This document shows, one piece after another, positions 10,722 to 20,341 of a stretch of DNA of 64,000 nucleotides. Each line of letters opens with the position of its first letter. The stretch's first letter is position 1. The notes under the pieces were generated by a model. The model made no database searches. It was not told the origin of the DNA and worked only from the letters and a program-made list of their open reading frames with translations. Source of the DNA: Saccharina japonica (taxonomy: Eukaryota > Sar > Phaeophyceae > Laminariales > Laminariaceae); NCBI GenBank assembly GCA_008828725.1, contig MEHQ01003819.1, forward strand, positions 82,463 to 146,462. The letters run 5' to 3'. The position numbers and the translations under genes were made by a program.

Positions 10722-11075
10722 ATGGAGCCAGGAACGAAGATACCTCTCGATTCCCAAGCATCTGTCGCAATTGAATGCGAAAACAATGGCGCCCGTGATC
10801 CTGGTGATGGTGGCGGTGGAGGCGGAGATAGCGGCGAACGCCACCTGGGAAACGACGAGGACGAATCACATGGCGGTGGTGGTAGCGGCGACGGTGGTGG
10901 CGGCGGCGGGGGGGGCGATGACGGGGGCGACAGCGGCGGCGAGTTTCCCGGGGGCGCCCATGATGTGTGGATTTGTTCCTTCTGTGGCCGAAGCAACTTG
11001 GCGGAAAACCGATCGTGCTCCAACTGCGGGTGTATGGGGGGGTGGGCCCGCGATTTGGCAGGTATGAACGCCTAG
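10722..11075 (+). CDS. RanBP2-type zinc-finger protein, glycine/aspartate-rich
   Basis: A 117-residue frame from ATG to TAG. Residues about 26-78 are a Gly/Asp-rich low-complexity tract. Residues about 82-103 form one RanBP2-type finger: VWICSFCGRSNLAENRSCSNC fits W-x-C-x2-C-x3-N-x6-C-x2-C. Such fingers bind single-stranded RNA or ubiquitin; which applies here is not visible. The protein is short, and the coding exon may continue through a splice after the finger. The next gene downstream also combines a Gly-rich tract with zinc-binding motifs, on the same strand. Confidence 0.6.
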   Translation: MEPGTKIPLDSQASVAIECENNGARDPGDGGGGGGDSGERHLGNDEDESHGGGGSGDGGGGGGGGDDGGDSGGEFPGGAHDVWICSFCGRSNLAENRSCSNCGCMGGWARDLAGMNA

Positions 11076-11626
11076 CGACACTATGTATGCCAGCGTTTGG
11101 GGTTGACGATAAGTTCCCGGCGCGTGTTTATTGTGCCTGTCATTATACGCCGAATCCCACCGGAAATTTGTGGAGTGTGTAGTGCCCACACGTAACGTCG
11201 CGTCAGCAGTGAGGCATAGTACCCCATTAAGTTTTACGTGTTCTGCCTGACCAGGGGGGTGCCATGATCACAGGGCGAGGTTACTGAAACTATACAAGCG
11301 CAATCAAATATCGGAAAGTATTAGTCCTTGACCAACCTCCACCATGATTGTCCCGGTATCTGTTCTTTCAAGTAATACACGGCCAAAGGCACGCCGACAG
11401 TAGGACAGAAAAATCCCCCCTCATGCAATTTGGATCAAAATCTTTGAAGCCGGATGTTGAAATTCAATCCACAACTCATTGCTGTCTAGGTGCTGATTCG
11501 ATACACGTATCCCAGTGTCGACCGCGCAGTGGCACGTGAACTCTGGGCCGTGTGGCACTTTCTTGATAGCAATGCACGAATGGTCCATTTTGTGCAGGTG
11601 GGAGTAGCGGCGCGAGCGACGGCCAG
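11076..11626. other. Intergenic or intronic gap between the two zinc-finger genes
   Basis: No recognised element. If the two frames are one spliced gene this would be intron, but no decisive donor-acceptor pair was found. Confidence 0.3.
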
Positions 11627-13159
11627 ATGAGAGGATCGAAAAGACAGCTGGACCTCGCTTCACCTCAAGAAAGAACCCGTCGCCGAAGTGCACCGGTGGC
11701 CTACTCCTCCCGATGGAATCGTGATTTCGCAGAGAACCTTAGTTCCGACGCGTCACCGCCGCCACTGCCAGATGCTGCAAGTGGTGGTAGTGTTGTTGGT
11801 GGTGGTGGTGGTGGAGGAGGTGGTGGTGGTGATGGTGGTGATGGTGGTGGTGGTGGTGGTGATGGTGGTGGTGGTGGTAGGGGTGGTGGTAGTGGTGGTG
11901 GTGGTTGCGGCGGTGATGGTGGTGGTGGTGGTGGTGGTGATGGCGATGGTGGTGGTGGTAGTGGTGGTGGTGGTGGTGACGGTGGTGATGGTGGTGGTGG
12001 TATTGGTGTCGGTGGTAATGGTGGTGGTGGTGGTGGTGGAGGTGCTGAGGAATCAATCCCGATTAGTACCTCCAGGCCGACCGCACGCTCTGCGAGGTCC
12101 TCACGCCGCAGCACAATGCCCGTACCCACAGCTTTTGCTCGAAGCACATTGCCGCCCCCCACTCGTCTTGGGCGCAGAGGGAAGAAACCCAGCTGCAGCC
12201 TAGATTGCTGCGGTATCCGACCAGGCGAGGACGGTGACCAGCCGACGTGCGCGGCGTGCGACCAAGGCCCTCTTGTATATTCGGCGGGTCGAAAGCATTG
12301 GAGGCATTTCAACGACGCGAGTTTGTTGGAAGCTCAGAAGACGTGGGCAGATGGGACGGCAGCGGGCCAATGCCGAGGGGTGGCGAAGGAACGGCGTGCG
12401 CCAAGAATGGACTGTTACTCCAGCAGAACGGATTGTATGTTCGAACTGATCAAGAAGTGGGCGAAGGAGGCAGACGTAAAGGAAGCACCTGCTTGCACGC
12501 TCTGCGCGGCAGATAGGACCAGCCAGTGGAGGTCCCCTGGTACTTTCCTCTGGGCGTGCCGTGTTCTCTTCTCGCGCCGAGACGAAACTAGACCAGGCCA
12601 TATCCCGTTAGGCAGCACACTTCATGCCGGCAGCACTTTGTGCCACAAATGCTATCAACGCGGGAAGAACTTTAGCAACAACATGTCCCCCAGCGAGCGA
12701 TTGAGTGCGCAGGAGGAAGTTGAGCTTTCGCATGCATCGGAGCCGCCGGCACAAGAGTCCGTCAGAATGGCCAAGCATTCGACGCGCCTACACTTCTTGA
12801 ATACGCTTGCGAAGGGAGAGTTCGTGTATTTAGGGGATGGCGTGGAGGTTTATGAGGTAGCGCGCAAAGAGGCGAAGCAGGTGCCAGTCTCGAAGAAGTC
12901 GATGACCTCTGACGTACATGAGATTTTGAAAGCTATCGACGATACCATCACCGGCGTGGAATACGTATCGTTCAGCGCCGTAGAAACCAACGCGGTAGAT
13001 GGCCGCACGGTCGGACATTACCTGATGCCGAGAGTAGTTTCACATCTTCAGCACGCCAGGTTGCACGAGAGGGCGTTGGTGGCCGAGATCAAACTTGCGA
13101 AGTATGAAGAGGATGAGAGGAGGCGTGCAAACATGGCGTGCGAACAAAAGGTGGAATAG
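11627..13159 (+). CDS. GATA-like zinc-finger protein with long glycine tract
   Basis: A 510-residue uninterrupted frame. Residues 1-50 are basic, then polar. Residues about 53-140 are nearly pure Gly/Asp, encoded by GGT/GAT repeats. Residues 150-190 are Arg/Ser-rich. CSLDCC (190-195) and CAAC (208-211) form a possible first zinc site. Residues 290-342 form a GATA-like site: CTLC, then T-S-Q-W-R as in GATA fingers, and LCHKC before YQRGK. The loop between the two CxxC pairs is 45 residues, against the usual 17-20. The C-terminal 150 residues are charged and partly helical, with an acidic-basic end (about 480-510). A DNA-binding regulator in the nucleus is the natural reading, but the long loop makes it uncertain. 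The TAG stop touches the minisatellite that follows. Confidence 0.75.
   Translation: MRGSKRQLDLASPQERTRRRSAPVAYSSRWNRDFAENLSSDASPPPLPDAASGGSVVGGGGGGGGGGGDGGDGGGGGGDGGGGGRGGGSGGGGCGGDGGGGGGGDGDGGGGSGGGGGDGGDGGGGIGVGGNGGGGGGGGAEESIPISTSRPTARSARSSRRSTMPVPTAFARSTLPPPTRLGRRGKKPSCSLDCCGIRPGEDGDQPTCAACDQGPLVYSAGRKHWRHFNDASLLEAQKTWADGTAAGQCRGVAKERRAPRMDCYSSRTDCMFELIKKWAKEADVKEAPACTLCAADRTSQWRSPGTFLWACRVLFSRRDETRPGHIPLGSTLHAGSTLCHKCYQRGKNFSNNMSPSERLSAQEEVELSHASEPPAQESVRMAKHSTRLHFLNTLAKGEFVYLGDGVEVYEVARKEAKQVPVSKKSMTSDVHEILKAIDDTITGVEYVSFSAVETNAVDGRTVGHYLMPRVVSHLQHARLHERALVAEIKLAKYEEDERRRANMACEQKVE
11785..12045 (+). repeat. GGT/GAT trinucleotide tract inside the GATA-like gene
   Basis: Imperfect (GGT)n with GAT and a few other codons. 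It encodes the Gly/Asp tract and stays in frame. Mirror frames on the other strand read as poly-Pro or poly-His and are artefacts. Confidence 0.9.
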
Positions 13160-13977
13160 CCATAGACAAACCATGGAGTAGCCATGGACACACCATGGGG
13201 CCATGGACACACCATGGAATAGCCGTGTACACACCATGGAGTAGCATGGAGTAGCCATGGAGTCACCATAGAAACACCATGGACACGCCATGGAGTCGCC
13301 ATGGACACACCATGGAGTAGCCATGGAGTCGCCATGGAGTAGTTGAGGGGTGGCCATGGAGTCACCATGGAGTAGCCATGGGGTCGCCATAGAAACACCA
13401 TGGACACACCATGGAGTCGCCATGGACACACCATTGAGTCGCCATGAACACACCATGGAGTCGCCATGGACACACCATGGAGTAGCCATGGAGTGGCCAT
13501 GGAGTTGTCGAGGAGCGGCCATGGAGTCACCAATGAGCCGCCATAGAAATAACATGGATACACCATCCATGGAGTCGCCATGGTGACACCATAGAGTCGC
13601 CGTGGATACATCATGGACACACCATGGGGTCGCCATGGGACACCATGGACACATCACGGAGTTGCCATGGACACATCATGGAGGCGCCATGGCGATGGCT
13701 GAAAAATAACAATGGAATTAAGACAAACCTGTGCTGTTGGAGTCGCCATGACGTAGTCTTGGAGTTGCCATGGAGTCGCTATGGATACACCATGGACGCA
13801 ACACGAAGTCGCCATGGAGACGCCATGGACACACCATGGATTCGCCATGGAGTCGCCATGGAATCGCCATAAAATGACCATGGACACACCATGGAGTCGC
13901 CGTGGAAACACGATGGACACACCATGGAGTCGCCATGGCTGAAAAAGAACCATGGTGTCAAGACAAACCTGTGCTGA
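13160..13977. repeat. CCATGG 11-bp minisatellite
   Basis: Units are mostly CCATGG plus five bases (AGTCG, ACACA or AGTAG), so the dominant period is 11 bp, with some slips. The array starts right at the stop codon of the GATA-like gene. It has two blocks (about 13160-13690 and 13745-13940), each followed by the same roughly 40-bp tail that ends AAGACAAACCTGTGCTG. Confidence 0.9.
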
Positions 13978-14161
13978 AATAAGGTAGATAATGTAGATCG
14001 TCGAAAATCTCTGACTTGGCCAGTACAGTATGCGACAGCAGTTAAGAAGCTCTTATTTTGGCTTCGTAAGGCTTGGGCCTTATTTCCCCCCCGATTTGAG
14101 AGCATAAATGCTTGAATCCAATTTCTTTTTTTGCGAACGGATGCAGACCACCAAATTCTCA

Positions 14162-14182
14162 AGGGTGAGGGTTAGGGTTAGT
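14162..14182 (+). repeat. Short interstitial telomere-like repeat
   Basis: GGGTGAGGGTTAGGGTTAG, about three TTAGGG-like units. A shorter inverse-phase match (CTAACCCTAACCTAACG) is at about 15198-15214. Confidence 0.7.
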
Positions 14183-14291
14183 ATCTAGATTCTTATTCTA
14201 CAAAGAAAAGAGTACTCGTACAGTGCGAGATGTATTTCTCCAGAGGTTGCAAACACACATCAATAATTACCACGCAGGCATCCATCCATGT

Positions 14292-14640
14292 GTTTTTTTT
14301 CCACTTTTTTTTCTCTTCCAATTTATCATCTTCGCACTTCTGTCTTTTCCCCTCCCTAGTCGTAACTCAGATCCGGAGTCACAAAGTAGGCTCCTCTTCC
14401 TCCTCCCCCACTACGGTTCTTGCCTTGATTTTTATCTCGCAGAGGGTTTAGCCTTCCCAACGCTCGTCGATTTTCATCGAATTTTGCTAACTCACGCTCT
14501 CACGCTTTCCGCTAGTCAAGATATTTCGCGAGAAAAAATCCCTACGTACAAGCAAACTCGGGGGGGGCTCGAACTCACGATCTTGACTTTAATAGGCTTC
14601 GTAGTTACCTGCTACGAGCCCACCGGGGCGACCGGCTGGT
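14292..14640 (-). mobile_element. tRNA-derived SINE, copy 1
   Basis: Read on the minus strand it begins GGTCGCCCCGGTGGGC, has an A-box-like GTAGCAGGTAACTAC region and a B box in GTGAGTTCGAGCC. A body shared with six or more other copies follows, then a poly-A tail (poly-T on the plus strand near 14292-14312). RNA polymerase III transcription is expected from the boxes. Confidence 0.8.
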
Positions 14641-15549
14641 TAGGGTTATGATGATGAACACCAATAACAATATAACAAACGAAAGGCTTGAGGACTGCAG
14701 ACGCCAACGCTCATAATGTTGCCTGCTTTCAACGACCTCTTGACCGTACCCCTGCCGCCGCTGCATATCTGTACTTCCCTACCCGGAACAACCGCGTTTA
14801 AGCTAAAGTACATTATCTACGTTACGCGCATTAAATAGAGGTCAAGGTTCTCCCCCTACTGACAGCGGCGGGGTTTCCTCCGGCAGCTGAACCTCCCAAC
14901 CGACTGCTTAGCAGCTCTGCCCGCCCACTATTATACGACTGCTGCACCCTCCCTCTGCTCTTCCTCGTTTGGATGTGGCAAAACCCACGCACCCACCGCC
15001 GCGCTTGATTCCGTGCTGTATGTTTTGTGATGCTTATTTTTTTCAACTGTTTTTTTACGTACTCCAAGCGTACTCGTATCTTTTTTGGATAAAACGTACG
15101 AGGTATACACAGCAGGTGGCCATTTACCTACGTTGCGGGCCCACGTTGGGCAACCTGAACGCAAAACAGGTTGGCCACAAATTTACCTGGTGCTGGCTAA
15201 CCCTAACCTAACGCTACACTAATATTTTATACCGGTATTTCACAAAATCAGCTGTCAGGCCGATTTTGGGGAGGAGGCAGCTTGGTTGGGTGCCTGGTGC
15301 GGCCTTGAGAGGTGTTTCGGCAGTTTCTTGTTCTTCTGGGCCGTAGTACATTCTTCTTGTAGATTCTTACAGTTAGTAGTAGTTGCCGACCCCCTTGCAC
15401 TTATCGATTTCTAATTCTTATTCATCCTCGAAGGTCAGCACAAATGCTTGTCAATAGTTGTAATTTCTAAGAAACGTAAAAAATTAAGGCTTAAATTCTT
15501 AACACCCACTGCCTGTCGCGTACTACGACTCGTACTGCAGTAGTATTGG
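14641..15549. other. No supported gene
   Basis: Short frames on both strands without motifs. Nothing recognised apart from the telomere-like match noted near 15.2 kb. Confidence 0.3.
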
Positions 15550-15738
15550 GTGCACCAGAGCTGCAGAATGGCGCTCAAGCACAACTTGGCAACTTTGTAC
15601 TTCAAGGACCGTCCCAGGGAGCCCTTCGCGGCGCGCACCATGTATGTCGTCGTTCGTTACGGTGGGCAAGGCGGCGCCCTCCGTAAGCCGAATGCTAACA
15701 GACGTTCCTCCCGGACCATGGTCGAAGTTGTGGACTGA
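15550..15738 (+). CDS. Short hypothetical ORF, 62 codons
   Basis: ATG-started frame with fairly normal amino-acid composition (basic, with an internal YVVVRYGGQGG). It has no domain and no neighbour context, so it may be chance. Confidence 0.15.
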   Translation: MHQSCRMALKHNLATLYFKDRPREPFAARTMYVVVRYGGQGGALRKPNANRRSSRTMVEVVD

Positions 15739-15767
15739 TGAGAGAAATCGTGATTTTTTTTTGTTCG

Positions 15768-16034
15768 TTAGGAACGGCCCTTACTACGAGTACTGCTGTT
15801 TGCTGTTTGTACTGCTGTAGACACTCTCGGGTCCTTGCGGGTGCACTCGTTGTTGCCGGGGCAAAGCTTGGCTAACCGCTCTTCCCTGGGAGGGTCGTCT
15901 TCGGGTAGAAGCATGGTGGCTTCACCGACACTGACCCTGCAAGCCGGCAAGCTGCAGGTAAGGTGCAGCGGTTGTGGGACATAAACTTCTAACCTCACCT
16001 CACGAGTCGGGCGGTTCTGACCTTTCATCGTCAA
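15768..16034 (-). CDS. Short hypothetical ORF, 88 codons
   Basis: ATG-started minus-strand frame of protein-like composition with four Cys (two as CSLPAC). No family recognised. It lies just left of the inverted-repeat element at 16064. Could be a small zinc-binding protein or chance. Confidence 0.25.
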   Translation of the reverse strand: MTMKGQNRPTREVRLEVYVPQPLHLTCSLPACRVSVGEATMLLPEDDPPREERLAKLCPGNNECTRKDPRVSTAVQTANSSTRSKGRS

Positions 16035-16063
16035 TTTGAATTCGAATTTCTAGACGCGTACTG

Positions 16064-16350
16064 TGTGCAGGTTGCATCTGCAAAAGTTTTTGTGCAGGAT
16101 GCTGGTGTTAATGCGTGAGGCTGGCCTTTTGGGCCGCATGTTTTTTTTTGGAAAAACGCCACCAAAACACGCGGCGGAGCCGCGTGGCTGCCCCTGCCGA
16201 CCTCGTGCTCCCCAAGGGGTTGGGGTTCGGGTTAGGGTTAGGGTTAGGGTTAGGGGTGTGTATGGGGTTGGCTTGGTCTGGGTCGACGGGCAAGGATGAA
16301 ATTGGCTACACACAGCCTGCACAAAAACTTTTGCAGGTGCAACCTGCACA
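16064..16350. mobile_element. Inverted-repeat element carrying telomere-like repeats
   Basis: The 35-bp terminal inverted repeats (16064-16098 and 16316-16350) match at 34 of 35 positions; the left one starts TGTGCAGGTTGCATCTGC. Inside, 16221-16256 holds about four GGGTTA units. No coding capacity. Confidence 0.75.
16221..16256 (+). repeat. Interstitial telomeric-type (GGGTTA)n array
   Basis: Consecutive GGGTTA units flanked by degenerate GGGGTT and GGGGTG. It lies inside the inverted-repeat element. Confidence 0.85.
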
Positions 16351-18001
16351 TAACGCACGCCATGTATTGTGGGGTTTCATAAGGTATGGGTTTAAATTTT
16401 TTGAGCCGCCTCTAGTAGCACGAGAGAGAGTATATATGAGTGTATGTAGAGTGACGGGCCACGAGAACACATAACATACCGTAGACTGCATTTGAAACCC
16501 CACCAAGAATAATAGTGAGGTACGTTTACAAAACGATCCCCAGGAGGTTCGTATACCGCCACCCGGTCAACTGGTCCACGCGGTCCACGCCGTTGTATGT
16601 ATTTTACAGCAGCAGCAGGTAGCACGCAGCAACAACAGCAGTGGAGCGGCGACCGAGCAGCTGCCAATTGACGGAGAGACCAGAGGTCTTGCGCAGGGGA
16701 GTGTCCCGTCACAGAGAAGGCCGCTGGAAGTGTACATCAAGCTCTCTTGGTAGACTACGAGTACGAAGCTGATCAGTGTGGTCGGTGAGGCTGCTGTTTT
16801 TGTCTGTTTGATTTTCAGGAAATTACGCCGCTCCACACGGTAGAGTGGTGATGGACACGTGTGTGTGTGCTTTTCGATGTGTCTGTTGTGTGATCGTTCA
16901 CCACGAGATCCGCACACGCACCCGCACACCGGCGGCTAGCAGCGTAGCCGTGTGATCTGTGGAGGTATTGTGTGTGGCGGAGGGCTTCCTTGCGTGTCCT
17001 TGAAGGCCTCCTCGGCGGTGCTTTATCACGAAGGTTGCAGTACCCCCGGCTGGTGATACTTTACGTATGTATGTAGCGTTTTGCAAACAGCAAGTAATAA
17101 TTGGTGTGTGTGTTTTGAGACCGCTTGCTTTTGTGAACAGTTTTGCTCAGACCTGATGAGGTCAGAGTTCAGCTCGCCAGCCGATGATGATGATGCCGAC
17201 AACAGCCGTCTGGAGACAGGAGAGTGCCTGGGCGTAACATAGCCTACCTGGCGTGTCCGTGGGTCCCTGTGGGCAGCGACGTGTCCCCAAGGAATCCCGG
17301 TGTCTTCATATATGTGACGACCTGATCTTCCAGTCTCTGGGATATTTTTTTTCTTCGTGTGATCTACAAGTACGTATATAGCAGTTGGAGTGTTGAGCTG
17401 CTTCAAATCGATATATATGAGATACGACTATATTTTATCCAAGTAAATTTCACCGAAAAATCTTGCCCGCACAAAACCAAAATTTCAAAATTTCGGAAAA
17501 AACGCTTATTGCTGCTGTTGGTTGCTCCTGTACGTAGTCTACGAATACTCGTACGTATCGACAGTGAGGCGCGTGCCGAGTGCGCTTCTCATCGTTTCTA
17601 GTCCCGAGCCCGCCCCAGCCGACTGTATATTCTCTGGCGACGGAGAGACGACTCGACCGCCGGCTGCGTCTCGAGCGCGAAGCAACGTCGATGTGTCACC
17701 ATCCAATTCATCGATCGTTCTGCTGCTGCTTGCTTGCGTGGATAACACCTTGAATATAGAGACCGTATATACCATTTTTCGTTTTCACAAAATCTCAGAA
17801 TCTGATGGCCCAAGTCGTCGATTTTAGACTCGAATTTTGTGCCAAAATTAAAAAAAATTACGATATCGGCCATCTCACAAATAGAAAACATCCCGGTCCG
17901 ATTTTGCATAACCGGACTGCCTAAAGCGGATGCTTTCATTTTGGGATCGACAAATACAAATCTGAAGCTCGAAATCGAACCGAATAGGAAACAGCAGGAA
18001 G

Positions 18002-18004
<3 letters not shown>
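16351..18004. other. No supported gene
   Basis: A weak inverted pair (TGGGGTTTCATAAGGTATG near 16369 and its imperfect inverse near 16474-16503) is the only structure seen. Open frames near 17.5-17.9 kb have no motif. Confidence 0.3.
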
Positions 18005-18034
<30 letters not shown>

Positions 18035-18373
18035 GTCCATCCCATTTATTATCTTCGCCCTTCCTTTCTCTCTCCTCCCTATTAGTCGTAACTCGGATCC
18101 GGGGTCACAAAGTAGGCTCCTCTCCCTCCTCCCCCACTACGGTTCTTGCCTTGCATTTTTATCGCGAGAAGACTTCAGCCTTCCTTCCCTCGTCGACTCG
18201 CATCGAATTGTGCCTACCCACGCTACTATTAATTGGCGCTTCAGCAGTTGATTCCGTTTTTCATTTATTTTTGCAAATAAACTCAAAAGTCCGACCCACG
18301 TGAGATTCGAACTTCAGACATCAACGTTCAGAAGCGTTCGAGGTTACCTCTAGACCATCGGGGCGACCGACTA
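18005..18373 (-). mobile_element. tRNA-derived SINE, copy 2 (near full length)
   Basis: Plus-strand order is a poly-T tail of about 30, GTCCATCCCATTTATT, the body, then the inverse of B box GAGTTCGAATC and A box TGGTCTAGAGGT, ending CGGGGCGACC. It nearly matches the copy at 48909-49266 in the opposite orientation. Confidence 0.9.
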
Positions 18374-19140
18374 TACCTTCCTCGTGTTCGTTTTTGGTCT
18401 CTTCCAAAGCATTTGTGGATTAGAGTTTAGGGTTTCCAGCTATTATATTCGAGTTTCCGTGTCGGGGACGCTACGCCAATTTGTCAGTTTGTACGAGTAT
18501 TGCTTGCCACAAAACCGATAAGGAGGTTCCAGCCAATAACGTCAATTATTATTGAAACCGGGATTTTGCAAAAAACCAGCCCCTCACAATCGCTTTGGGA
18601 CATGCAGCAGTCTGCTCTCGTTCACTGGTGCCGTGCTCCCCACTGAAACCTCCCGATGACACACCACGCCCGGACGAGCTAACCAAGTCACGATATAGCC
18701 TGCTATGTAGTTGGTTTGGCCTTTGTCGTTCTAGAATTGGAGAAATTCGATGCACCGCGGCCACGCAATTTTATCCTTGCACAGCCGGTACGTAAGCTCC
18801 AGCAGTCGCGCCGCCAGTTTAGGCAATTTTCACGGGCACTGTCGCGGTGATCGCCCAAGATTGAACGTGTGCTTGTGTATACAGCCAGGGAAGGTATACC
18901 AGGGTGGCGCACTTTTTGATTAATATCATCGACGCCGCAATCGGCTTGAGACGTACCTGCAAAAACAAAGAAATGTGGACTAAAAAAACACTGTGTTTTA
19001 GAGTTGAAGAGCTGGGACACAAAAAAGTTACGAGCGTTGATATTTTTTTGCAATATTCGTACGTACGTGAGTACTGCTCACCATGGCTGCAGCTACAAAA
19101 AATAACTTGGCCATAGTATGAGAAATAACAAATCCAATGT
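18374..19140. other. No supported gene; weak repeat similarity
   Basis: CAGGGTGGCGCACTTTTTGAT near 18900 resembles CAGGGTGGCGCACTTTCGGAT near 19248 in the foldback element, so part of this stretch may be an older relative. Confidence 0.3.
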
Positions 19141-19677
19141 CCTGGAACCACAATTTCAAACTTCAGCGACTTTGTCGCGGTGGTTAGAGGTCACGAAAAC
19201 TGCTGCCGTTCTGCCACACTGTAGTGAGAGCACCAAAGAGCCCATAGCAGGGTGGCGCACTTTCGGATTAGCTGTGAGGCTGGAGTTAGAGCGGAATTGC
19301 GGGATATCGTACAAAAAAATAGAGCGGTGGTGCTTCCAGGTTTCGATTTTTTGGCAGGAAAATGGCCAAAAAACGATTTCATTTTGTGGGCACTGCAACA
19401 CAGGTGTTGCCCACCTGTGTTGCAGTGCCCACAAAAAAAACACGATTTTATCAAATCTCTTGACAAAGAGATACTGGAACCACGTCTACCCCAGTTGTTT
19501 TTCCTGTAGGACTTTTCGTAATTCTGCCCTAGCTCTGAACTTTCCCATTAATACAAAACTTGGCAAGGCAGATATAAGCTCCTTGGTACACTCCCGTCAA
19601 TGTGCCAAAGCGGCAGCAGATTCCGTGGCCTCCTTCGATGCGGACCTCGTCGTTGAAGTTTGAAAATGTGGTTCCAG
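19141..19677. mobile_element. Foldback (long palindromic) element F1
   Basis: Two arms of about 265 bp, imperfectly inverted, start CTGGAACCAC and end GTGGTTCCAG. At the centre (about 19385-19432) is a near-perfect hairpin, GTGGGCACTGCAACACAGGT against its exact inverse. No transposase frame. Confidence 0.8.
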
Positions 19678-19868
19678 TCGCTTGAATATGCGGTTTCTCG
19701 TACTGTATTCAAGTATTTTTTTTCCTGCTGCAAAACGAGCACGAGGTACTTTTCGAAAAAAAAAATCTGCTGTAGAACGAGCACGAGCTCGTTCTACGGC
19801 AGGGAAAAAAAATACTTGGCTACGTACAGTAGTACTGGAATCCACAAATTCAAGCGCCTGGAACCACA
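19678..19868. mobile_element. Palindromic element F2
   Basis: Outer arms CGCTTGAAT and ATTCAAGCG, T-rich/A-rich inner arms, and a central palindrome GAACGAGCACGAGCTCGTTC. It sits between F1 and the half copy F3. Confidence 0.7.
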
Positions 19869-20130
19869 TTTTCAATTTTCAGCGACGAGGTCCGCATCGA
19901 AGGAGGGCGCGGAAACTGCTGTCGCTTTGTTTGGCACACTCACGGGAATGCACCAAGGAGCTCATATCTGACTTGCCAAATATTGGATTAATGGGAAAGT
20001 TCGGAGCTAGAGCAGAACTACGGAATGTCCTACAGGAAAAAAAAAACTGGGCAGGTATGGTTCCAGTGTCTGTGTCGAGAGTTTTTTTTTTTGGTTTTGT
20101 GGGCACTGCAACACAGGTGTGCCGCAGTTT
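19866..20130. mobile_element. Half copy (single arm) of foldback element, F3
   Basis: Starts CCTGGAACCACATTTTCAA and follows one F1 arm as far as the GGGCACTGCAACACAGGTG hairpin half, then stops. Confidence 0.7.
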
Positions 20131-20144
20131 TGAGTTTCGAACCC

Positions 20145-20335
20145 GAACCCTCGTCGACTCGCATCGAATTGCGCCTACCCACGCTGCTAGGCGCTCTCAG
20201 CAATTGATTCCATTTTTAAATTTAGTTTTGCGAATAAACTCAAAAGTCTGACCCACATGTGGAATTCGAACTCACGAAATCAACCCCATCAGCGTTCGAG
20301 CTTCCCACTACGCGTAGCCCACCGGGGCGACCGAT
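20145..20335 (-). mobile_element. tRNA-derived SINE, copy 3, lacking its 3' part
   Basis: Carries the tRNA-like head (inverse of GGTCGCCCCGGTGGGC and GAGTTCGAATTCC) and part of the body, but no poly-A end. It is cut off next to F3. Confidence 0.75.
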
Positions 20336-20341
20336 CTGTAC

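Noticed and set aside
11701..12312. Minus-strand poly-Pro and poly-His frames
   Set aside because: They mirror the GGT tract that encodes Gly in the long plus-strand frame. Composition is forced by the repeat.
13040..13657. Two minus-strand frames rich in Trp, Met, His and Cys
   Set aside because: The CCATGG repeat happens to lack stops on that strand in more than one phase. An 11-bp period cycles all frames, so openness is not evidence of coding.
16221..16256. Chromosome end
   Set aside because: Only about four units inside an inverted-repeat element, with unrelated DNA on both sides.
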